Source: Willaertia magna (lineage: Eukaryota > Heterolobosea > Eutetramitea > Acrasida > Naegleriidae). Taken from it: DNA of 13,838 nucleotides. Positions 7,333 to 13,838 of this stretch are shown here, piece after piece. Each line of letters opens with the position of its first letter. Within the stretch, counting starts at the first letter, position 1. Below the pieces are notes generated by a model. The model did no database searches. It was not told the DNA's origin and worked only from the letters and a program-made list of their open reading frames with translations. The DNA lies in assembly GCA_902984215.1 (NCBI GenBank), contig CADWAF010004468.1:1-13838 (forward strand), read 5' to 3'. Made by a program: the position numbers and the translations under genes.

Positions 7333-7875
7333 TCATTGAAAAGTAATGTAATAATTTCCTTTAAATTTATATGCATGCCTTATTCCCTCATTTCTAGTAT
7401 TGAAATAGTCAAAATGTCTTAGATGTATTGTACATAAATCAATGCATTCTGTAATCCTTTTACTGTTCAAACTCATCCTTTTACATATTTCTTGCTTCAT
7501 TTTTCTCATCATTATATTATAGCTAAACACTGCCGCCCCTATTTCTTTATTGTTATCTTTCAATTGAAGCTCTAAATTATAAAATCCATTTAATATATAT
7601 TCATTAAACACTTCAACATGTTCTCTTTCTAATGTATCCCATTCAGATGTTATTTTAAGATAGTCAATAAGTATTTGTTCTTTCATTCTATTGCTTTGTG
7701 GTTTATTTAAACCTTTTTTACTTCTCTTTCCTTTTCTTTTATTATTATTTCTTTCTCTATCATCTTGTTGAGACGAGAAAGAAGTATTGTTTTGTTCATC
7801 TTGAGAAGATGTTTCTTCTTGGAATTTGTGGGTTGCCGGATTGTAGATAAAAAACTTCTTTACCTGTGGTGCCAT
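7333..7875 (-). CDS. 180-aa tagged protein of unknown function
   Basis: Starts at ATG 7873-7875 (MAPQVKKFFIYNPATHKF). Residues 34-42 (SSQQDDRER) are a diverged version of the cluster's tag, preceded by a second Ser/Gln-rich patch (TSSQDEQNNTS) and followed by a strong basic run (NNNKRKGKRSKKG, 43-55) that could be a nuclear signal. Residues of about 65-180 look like a compact, mostly helical domain (RMKEQILIDYLKITSEW, then MMRKMKQEICKRMSLNS, ending YKFKGNYYITFQ). I do not recognise the family. It is the first gene of the minus-strand row and diverges from the Crinkler-type gene across 131 bp, so the two may share a promoter region. The clear sequence complexity and intact frame support a real gene. 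Confidence 0.65.
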   Translation of the reverse strand: MAPQVKKFFIYNPATHKFQEETSSQDEQNNTSFSSQQDDRERNNNKRKGKRSKKGLNKPQSNRMKEQILIDYLKITSEWDTLEREHVEVFNEYILNGFYNLELQLKDNNKEIGAAVFSYNIMMRKMKQEICKRMSLNSKRITECIDLCTIHLRHFDYFNTRNEGIRHAYKFKGNYYITFQ

Positions 7876-8006
7876 GTTGTTGCAACTTTTTCCACTTCAT
7901 TTTTTCCCTCTCTTTCAAATATAGTATTACTTTATATGGTTTCCATTAAGAGGCTGGTGCCTTGGTTCCAGAGCGTTTTGCCGGGTAGTGTTAATTTTGA
8001 AAAAAA
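7876..8006. promoter_or_regulatory. Divergent promoter region with a GC-richer patch
   Basis: 131 bp separates the start codons of the 180-aa tagged gene (minus) and the Crinkler-type gene (plus), so it must hold both promoters or leaders. Positions of about 7950-7990 are clearly richer in G and C than the surroundings, and contain GGTGCC, TTGGTTCCAGAGC and GCCGGG. The plus-strand ATG at 8007 is preceded by eight A. No TATA or initiator element is claimed. Confidence 0.4.
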
Positions 8007-10261
8007 ATGGTTTTGTTAAGAGATAGAAAAAAACGAAAAACATTGTCCTTGACGTTTTCTGACTTTGAAGCAGATTTGGAGGAAAAAATAAGAACCAAAA
8101 ACAATATCGAAATATTGCAGGTACTTACGGAAGAAGCAGGTTTTGATGAAGAAGACTTGAAAAAAACTGGACAATTAAAAGGAAGACATTTAATTAATGC
8201 TTTTAAAACTTACAAAGTAAACATTGAAAGCAATAAAACTCCGGAAACTGCAATTGAAGCACTTATAACTTCATTAATGAGGAAAATATAACAGATAAAA
8301 GTATCGCTAAATCTATTGCATTTTGGTTGATTGCCAAATTTACTGCGCCAAAACCAAAAAAGCAATTAGAACCCTCCAATTACATATATGAAGAAAGTGA
8401 TGAAATAGATAGAAAATACCTAAAAGTTATAGGCTTAGGTCGTGAAGAACTACTATTTTTAAGATATTTGAACAAATGTAATTTAAAAGATTTAACAGCT
8501 CCTTCTTCAATGGCCATGGATCGATTGAGCTTTAAATTAAAACACCGAGAAAACACAACTAAACAAATAATAGAAGTTGCAGAAACACATTACAAAAATT
8601 TTTATGTAGAAAATCAAAACAAACAACATATAAATTTCTTTATTGCTAGTGGAGGCATTGGTTGTGGTAAAACACGTATTCTGGCCGAAATTCCTAATGT
8701 ACTTCGTACTATCAAATTGGATAATATTTTTGCAAAAACTAACATTATTTATTTTAACTTTGCTAATGGACTTTCTTTAGCTGATACTGACAGAGATCAT
8801 AAGCCAATTTCTATGATTTTATCTAGAATTATTTTTGCTGCCTTTGAACATCCAGAATTATTTATTAATACACCAGCAAGTGACAATAATTTATTTCTGT
8901 ACGAAGTAATGAGAATTATATCAGAAAAGCTTCATGAAAAATATGGTGACGCTATTATTCCATTAGTATTAGCATTTGATGAATATCAATTAGCCACAAG
9001 AGCTAATCCTAATTTAAATAATTCAATTCAACATATATTAGGGTGGTATATGAGAAATATTCAAAGTAAACACGGTATTATACTATTCCCAGCATTTGCA
9101 GGAACTTTGAGCGAATCTGATGTAAAGATGGAACCAACACAATATACTCCTGTTCATTTAGCACTTCCTTCGTTAAGACCCATTGATATTACAGAGATTA
9201 TGGCAGATATGGGTTTATCAACACTTTATGAAGGAGAATACAAGGATTTTTGGAATATGATTGGTATTGTACCTAGACATTTGGAATGGGCTTTGGGCAA
9301 TGATACTGAGAAGTTAAAAACATTAGTATTGAATGATGAAGTTGTGAAATCTACTATATATATCAATATTGTTAATACTGTAATGAAGCAGTATCATCAT
9401 AACTTGTATGACGATTATTATGGAAAATTGGCTTTGGATACACTATCTGGACTAAAACAAAAGTTAAACGAAGATGAAAAACTTACTAAGTATATCAAAG
9501 AAGGTAGAGTTTATTTAGATGATAATGGCTTAATTGGAATTCCTCTTGTGGTGATTGATGTATTATCAACTAAGATGAATTATATTCCAAAAGGTGTCGT
9601 AAGTGATTTTATAACTGTGTCCAATAAGCCGTTAAGGGAAAGGTTTGAAGAATTATTCCTTAAAACAATGACCGCAAGATTTAACGTTTTATACACCACC
9701 AGGTGTGTTGATAAAGTGTTATTTTCGGAGCTGTTTAAAGGGGCACACTATAAATCTGGCTTGGGATGTATTTCTTTACTGACAGCAAACTCCTCGTGGT
9801 TTGAATATGATATCTTAGATGCCAAAATATCAAAGAACAAAGATGAAAATAATGATTTAATTGATCATGTTACCATAAAGAAAGCAAAAAAGAACCAAAA
9901 CGACATTGATGGTGTTCTTTGTCCACTAACTAATGCAAAAACTAACAAAAGAATGGTGTTTGTAACACTAAATAAGTTTCAATACGAGGATTCACATAAA
10001 GGGATGATAGAGCCAACTGATCTTGTATCCTATTACGAAAAAGCCATTAGAACATCATTCAAAGATTCAGATACTTTTGTTATTATTTTTACAAACAAGA
10101 CAGTTCCAAAAAATACTAAAGAAATGATAATTAATGGCCTAATAACAAAATCAAAAAAGGGACAAAGTAAAATAACAGTCGACACGAGTAATTTAATTCT
10201 AGTTTCAGGTGATTGTTTTCCTAACTTCTTTCATCCTTTCATTTCCAACAATTTACAATAG
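8007..10261 (+). CDS. Crinkler/RHS-type P-loop NTPase protein, frame interrupted once
   Basis: Two open segments form one apparent gene. An N-terminal part (ATG 8007, A-run before it, to TAA 8289-8291) is helical and charged with an unrecognised N-terminus (RDRKKRK, then EEDLKKTGQLKGR). The main part is open from 8258 in another frame to TAG 10259-10261. It has Walker A GGIGCGKT (8651-8674), followed by RILAEIPNVLR, and Walker B VLAFDE (ending about 8983). The KTRxLxExP and FDE(Y/F) pattern is typical of the Crinkler/RHS-type NTPases known from oomycetes, early fungi and other eukaryotes. The C-terminal 180 residues resemble the restriction-nuclease-like domain often fused to it. DIDGVL (about 9902-9919) could supply an acidic residue, but the expected E/Q-x-K reads LNK, so catalysis is uncertain. 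In known systems these are secreted or nuclear effectors or selfish-element proteins; which applies here is unknown. The break could be a frameshift or an intron. Confidence 0.72.
8217..8301 (+). other. Reading-frame break in the Crinkler-type gene
   Basis: The upstream frame reads sensibly (TPETAIEALITS) and stops at 8289-8291. The downstream frame opens only after a TGA at 8255-8257 and reads sensibly at once (FINEENITDKSIAK). The two coding-like frames overlap by about 30 nt, which favours a one- or two-base indel near 8258-8275. A GTAAAC donor at 8217 with an ATGAG acceptor ending at 8281 would be a 65-nt intron restoring the frame, but it is not T-rich and its sequence looks coding. A sequencing error remains possible. 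Confidence 0.55.
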
Positions 10262-10441
10262 ACCAACAAGTCCCTTTTCATGTCACTACCACTAAGCTTT
10301 TGCTAATTCGCTCAATCCTCATTGTAAATGTATCATAATAAATTCCTCACTCTCTTAATGTTTCGATTAGAAGGTCTAATTCAAAAAGGCTCCGATTTTG
10401 CAAAACTGTTGATAATTCTTACAAAATCCAATTCCAAAAAA

Positions 10442-12020
10442 ATGAATAGAAATGATAACAAAAGGATTAATTTTTTAGCTTTGAAGATTCAAAGAAAATC
10501 AAATTTCTTCACAACTATTGTCTTTATTGCGACTTTACTCTATCTTTTCTCTACAGTACTTTCCGTTGTTTCCGCTAGATCTTTCTCACAAAGTAATATT
10601 ATTGAAAGTAAATCGGTAGCAGCATCGGTACTTCAACAACAATCTCTAAATATTAATGTTTCTTCTTTTTTCACTCTTAAATGTACAAACAACCCAGCAC
10701 TAGGAAGTGAAAGTCAATCACCGGACAATGGTGGTAATGGATTTCTATTCGCAATGAATGGTTGCCACTTTGATCCAACCAGTACTTATATCTCTGGAAA
10801 TACTAAACAAGTACTTTATAGGCTATCTAATTATATTTTACAATGGTTTAATACTTTAAAATTTGTTAATCCTTTATTATTTGCATTATGTTTTCTTTTA
10901 CCTTTTTTACATAGTGTTTATGATGATAGTCATTATACAGAAGCATTAGGAAGTAATTTTGCTTTTTATATTTTACAAACATTAGCTTTATTTTATAGAT
11001 TGGCAATTATTCAAGCATTGTCTTTGGTTTTAATTTTAACAATTAGGTATGTATAATATTATTGTTAAATTAGTTGTTATATTATATTATTTATGTACAG
11101 ACAACCTTGTCCTTGTTTGTGTGAGTATGTTGGAAGTGGTAGTTTACATAATAGTGGTGATATTCAATCAGATTATGTTAGTTCTCTTATTAATGGTACT
11201 GTATCAAATGCTTTTGTTTTAGGTAATAGTTTAGGTTGGTGTATGGTAAGTATAATTTATTTTAATTTATAATTTAATACCAATAAAGCCAAGTGAAGAA
11301 GTAATTATGGGTACAGTGTTAATCATGCATATTTTAGAAAGATATTCTATATTTGTTGGCATTCCAGCACTTATTATTCTTCCAACAGCAACTATCTTTA
11401 GTGGAGAATCAAGTTTAGGGCAAATTATAACAGCAGTATCCATTGGTATTATTTATCATTTCTATTCAACTAGAACACCATTAATAGCACGTTCCATTGA
11501 TTTTATTGTAACATTTGTAGCTGGAATAATTGCTTTATTCGTTACAAAACATTTCTATCCAGAAGTTGATTTTGCATATACAGGATACTTTTTTGAAGGA
11601 TTAATTTTCCAAATCTTTTGTATTTTAATGTTATTACTTTGTTTCTCAATGGATTTCTTAAAATTAATAATGTTAAAATGGTCTTTATATTCATTATCAC
11701 CACAAGATATACAATATATGAATATGAAGTTATTGCCTGATAATCAAAACTTTTCAACATTTGATCAACAATTAGAAGACATTGGAACTAATGATAGAAT
11801 TGGTGGAAGAAGAAGAAGAATTAATAATAATGAAGATGAAAGTACTTCTTTGGTTAGAGAAAGTTCTTCTTCTTTACGTGGAACTGGAAATGTATTTTCA
11901 AAAGTTTATCACAAGAAATACTTAATGATGTTTGTTGGAATCATTACATTTATTGCTTTGTGTGGTATTCAAGTTTTAAATGAATTTTCAAATGAAATTT
12001 TAAGTTTTGGTAGAGATTAA
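10442..12020 (+). CDS. Multi-pass membrane protein, PAP2-like with altered catalytic motifs (3 exons)
   Basis: Proposed exons are 10442-11046, 11101-11245 and 11289-12020, giving 493 aa. The frame is kept across both introns. The start at 10442 (MNRNDNKR) follows an A-run; an in-frame ATG at 10328 would add 38 residues. Membrane segments: one near the N-terminus (TTIVFIATLLYLFSTVLSVV), two before the first intron, about five more in exon 3, the last near the C-terminus. A polar Arg-rich loop (GGRRRRINNNEDE) precedes it. Three spots line up with PAP2 phosphatase motifs. R-Q-P at 202-204 fits the K-x6-R-P site, M-P-S-E-E at 250-254 sits where G-M-P-S-G-H is expected, and Y-S-T-R-T-P-L-I-A-R at 309-318 sits where S-R-x5-H is expected. 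The histidines are thus replaced by E and R, so it is probably not an active phosphatase. The membrane call is firm; the PAP2 call is moderate. A Cys cluster (PCPCLC) marks the loop after motif 1. Confidence 0.65.
11047..11100 (+). other. Intron 1 of the PAP2-like gene (54 nt)
   Basis: GTATGT donor and TTATGTACAG acceptor. Without it the frame hits TAA two codons after the donor. Removing it joins a split Arg codon (AG|A) and leads into QPCPCLCEYVG. It is AT-rich and T-rich, unlike the exons. Confidence 0.85.
11246..11288 (+). other. Intron 2 of the PAP2-like gene (43 nt)
   Basis: GTAAGT donor after the codon for the Met of GWCM, and acceptor CAATAAAG. Splicing is in phase 0 and produces MPSEEV running into the long exon 3 frame. 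An alternative AG a few bases on would create an immediate stop, supporting 11288 as the boundary. At 43 nt it is very short for a spliceosomal intron. Confidence 0.75.
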
Positions 12021-12286
12021 AAAAGTTGATACGTAATATATATTTAACAACTTTACAAAATCCATTTTCAAGGCAAATAAAGAAAATAAATTTTTACGCC
12101 CTAATTTACTGATAAAAATGTTTGATTGACAAGGAAATACCATTGAGATAATTCCCACGAATCTAGGATTACTCCAACGATCTTGTAAGTGTTGTTTTGG
12201 GATTTTCTTGAATAAATGTTCTGTTAAGGCGAATCAAAGCAAGAACAAAATTACATTCACATTTAAAAATTAGTTTATTTGATAAA
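12021..12286. other. 3'-3' gap between convergent genes
   Basis: 266 bp between the stop codons of the PAP2-like gene (plus) and the small membrane protein (minus). A short stem (AAAGTTG at 12022-12028 with CAACTTT at 12048-12054) follows the plus-strand stop. Positions of about 12140-12190 have higher complexity and GC than normal for the gaps here (for example TTCCCACGAATCTAGGATTA), but no ORF, tRNA B-box or convincing snoRNA boxes were found. Confidence 0.35.
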
Positions 12287-12691
12287 TTATCGTAGTTTAT
12301 CAAATGGTGTTGGATTAAAATATTTATCATTAAATATATCCTGAATTACTTTATTTACTTTAATATCATCAAATGTTAAATTATTTTTATTTAAATAATA
12401 TTCTCGTTCATAACTTTTAAACATTTCTCTTCTTTCAGAATTAGAAAGATTTAATAATAAATTATTAATTTCATTTTCTCTGTCTTTATTCATTTGTTTT
12501 CTTTCCCAATAAGGATGTTCATAAATATATCTGTAAATAAATTTACCTGGATAATAATTTATAATAAAAAATATAGATAAAAAGATAAATATTTTTGATT
12601 TTGGTGATTTAGTGTTTGTGAAATGTCTATCGTAAAAGAAATTAAATCCCGATCTATCTTTCAATTTGCCCGTAAATATCTTTCCTATCAT
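12287..12691 (-). CDS. Small single-span membrane protein, unknown
   Basis: A 134-aa protein starting at ATG 12689-12691. The N-terminus is basic with few acidic residues (MIGKIFTGKLKDRSG). One hydrophobic segment follows at about 33-47 (SKIFIFLSIFFIINY), then an aromatic-basic stretch (FIYRYIYEHPYWERK) and a charged helical tail with many Asn, Glu and Lys to the C-terminal DKLR. Size, basic N-terminus and a single span resemble small subunits or assembly factors of mitochondrial inner-membrane complexes, but no family is recognised, so this is only a suggestion. It diverges from the RNA ligase across about 150 bp and converges with the PAP2-like gene. It lacks the tag of the left cluster. 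The intact frame and non-repetitive composition favour a real gene. Confidence 0.65.
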   Translation of the reverse strand: MIGKIFTGKLKDRSGFNFFYDRHFTNTKSPKSKIFIFLSIFFIINYYPGKFIYRYIYEHPYWERKQMNKDRENEINNLLLNLSNSERREMFKSYEREYYLNKNNLTFDDIKVNKVIQDIFNDKYFNPTPFDKLR

Positions 12692-12843
12692 TTTATTTTA
12701 TTTTTTTTTAAATTATTTTTGTAAAACCTATTGTTACAAAGGTATCGTTGGCTTGTTGGTTTTTACATTCACTTTTCAAAATTGCAGTTAGAAAACTCTT
12801 GTAAAATAAATTCAGTTTTATTTGTAAAATAAAAATAAAAAAA
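12692..12843. promoter_or_regulatory. Divergent promoter region of small membrane protein and RNA ligase
   Basis: The 152 bp separate two start codons. The 12-mer TTGTAAAATAAA occurs twice on the plus strand (12799-12810 and 12822-12833), and a related TTTGTAAAAC lies near 12719. The ligase ATG follows an A-run. The repeats are candidate regulatory words but are weak given the base composition. Confidence 0.4.
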
Positions 12844-13838
12844 ATGGAATTTGTTGAATATCAATCAATTGATAATTTTTATAAAAGTTACAAGACATTT
12901 CTTATAGATCCAAATTATGATAAAATTAAAGAAATACCATGGGTAGTAACAGAAAAAGTTCATGGATCGAATTTTAGTTTTATTGTTTCTAAAAATAACG
13001 GTGATACAGAAGAATTAAAAGTTTGTAAAAGAGGATCTATATTAACTCTAGGTGATTTAAGTTATTATCCAAAAGCAGTCGAAATTGTAAAACCAAAATA
13101 TGAAGAAAAATGTTTAAAATTATTTAAAATTATTGAAAATTACTTTGAAGATAAATATATTATTAAATCAATCCAAATTTATGGTGAATTATTTGGTGGT
13201 CATTACCCTCATCCAGAAGTTGAAAACGTTTTAGGAAGAGTGCCTATCCAAAGACATGTTTATTATTCAATTGATTATGATTTTTACGTTTTTGACATAC
13301 GTGTTACTGGAATGACAGCTAGTGAATTTAAACAAGAAGTAAAGTTCTTTATTGGATATGATGAAATGATTAAATTTTTAATGGAAAGTGGATTTGAAAT
13401 TTTTGCAAAAGAATTATTTAGAGGAACATTAGAAGAATGTTTAAATAATTTTAATTCTGTATTTAATTCAATTATTCCAAAAGAATTTTATAATTTACCT
13501 GAAATGGAGGAAAATAAGAATATTTGTGAAGGAATAGTGATTAAACCAATTAAAGATACATATACAAAATATAAAAGAGAAAGAATGATAATTAAGAAGA
13601 AGAATGACCAATTTAATGAAAAGATTAAAAATCCAAATAGAATTTTTGATAAAAAGATTAAAGAAGAAGAAGAGGAAGATGAAAAGATTGTTTTTATTGG
13701 AAAAGAGACATCGGAAAATATTTATAAAAAATTATTAGGTTATTTAAATGAAAATCGTTTAGAAGGGAATGTTTCAAAGATTGGAGACATTTACAGTTTT
13801 GTTCAGTTAAGAGAACAATGTATTGGGTTGTTCGCTAA
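12844..13838 (+). CDS. Rnl2-family RNA ligase (nucleotidyltransferase), 3' end beyond window
   Basis: Open from ATG 12844 (A-run before it) to the right edge: 331 complete codons and no in-frame stop. The terminal TAA letters at 13836-13838 are out of frame. Nucleotidyltransferase motifs appear in order: motif I T-E-K-V-H-G-S-N with the adenylated lysine K38, KRG at about 58-60, motif III IYGELFGG at 112-119, motif IIIa F-D-I at 150-152, motif IV EGIVIKP at 229-235, motif V IIKKKN at about 249-254. A Glu-rich linker (EEEEEDE) leads to a C-terminal part with YLNENRL and VSKIG, which resembles the helical C-domain of T4 Rnl2-type ligases. Family members use ATP to adenylate the enzyme and then the RNA 5'-phosphate, and seal 3'-OH/5'-phosphate nicks in duplex RNA (repair or editing). 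The EKVHG form of motif I is shared with T4 Rnl2 and the trypanosomatid editing ligases. Whether this one is mitochondrial is not evident from the N-terminus. Confidence 0.9.
   Translation, partial: MEFVEYQSIDNFYKSYKTFLIDPNYDKIKEIPWVVTEKVHGSNFSFIVSKNNGDTEELKVCKRGSILTLGDLSYYPKAVEIVKPKYEEKCLKLFKIIENYFEDKYIIKSIQIYGELFGGHYPHPEVENVLGRVPIQRHVYYSIDYDFYVFDIRVTGMTASEFKQEVKFFIGYDEMIKFLMESGFEIFAKELFRGTLEECLNNFNSVFNSIIPKEFYNLPEMEENKNICEGIVIKPIKDTYTKYKRERMIIKKKNDQFNEKIKNPNRIFDKKIKEEEEEDEKIVFIGKETSENIYKKLLGYLNENRLEGNVSKIGDIYSFVQLREQCIGLFA

Noticed and set aside
7765..8019. Plus-strand ORF across the divergent promoter
   Set aside because: Overlaps the 5' end of the tagged 180-aa gene on the opposite strand and the first codons of the Crinkler-type gene in another frame; composition is Phe/Leu/Ser-rich shadow.
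11542..11760. Minus-strand ORF within the PAP2-like gene
   Set aside because: Lies fully inside exon 3 of the spliced membrane-protein gene on the other strand; no independent signal.
12055..12250. tRNA or snoRNA gene in the convergent gap
   Set aside because: No convincing B-box or C/D boxes and no cloverleaf could be drawn by eye on either strand.

Overview
The window reads as nuclear DNA from an AT-rich, gene-dense protist-like eukaryote. Evidence: A-runs sit directly before most start codons, one gene has two very short GT-AG introns (54 and 43 nt), stops follow the standard code (TAA/TAG seen), and the domains are eukaryotic (F-box/LRR, Ulp1-like, Crinkler-type NTPase, PAP2-like membrane protein, Rnl2-type RNA ligase). 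Close spacing (about 110-270 bp) and short introns would fit a compact amoeboid protist such as a heterolobosean. That assignment is a guess, and other AT-rich lineages, including early fungi, are not excluded.

Left part (1-7875, all minus strand): five genes and one decayed gene lie head to tail. They are a 5' gene fragment at the edge, a 1117-aa Ulp1/SENP-like protein, a 139-aa lysine-rich protein, a 556-aa F-box/LRR protein, an F-box/LRR pseudogene, and a 180-aa unknown. Their bodies are unrelated, yet every one carries near its N-terminus a short tag of the form S-S-x-x-x-D-D-R-G, usually between basic clusters. In one pair (4214-4395 and 6872-7053) the whole 5' module, from the A-rich leader through two tags, is almost identical at DNA level while the sequences beyond it differ. 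This suggests a shuffled 5' cassette. It is the most interesting signal here.

Middle (8007-10261, plus): a Crinkler/RHS-type P-loop NTPase with a possible degenerate nuclease-like C-terminus, transcribed divergently from the tagged cluster. Its reading frame is broken once near 8258-8291, by a frameshift or an unrecognised intron.

Right part (10442-13838): a spliced multi-pass PAP2-like membrane protein whose catalytic histidines appear replaced, a small single-span membrane protein (minus), and a divergently transcribed Rnl2-family RNA ligase that runs off the right edge and has no stop codon in the window. These look like ordinary cellular genes, and none carries the tag.

Possible working logic (inference only): the tagged cluster is rich in ubiquitin/SUMO-pathway folds (F-box adaptor, Ulp1-like fold) and abuts a Crinkler-type gene. 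It may be a fast-evolving set of proteins given one shared N-terminal address or regulatory tag.
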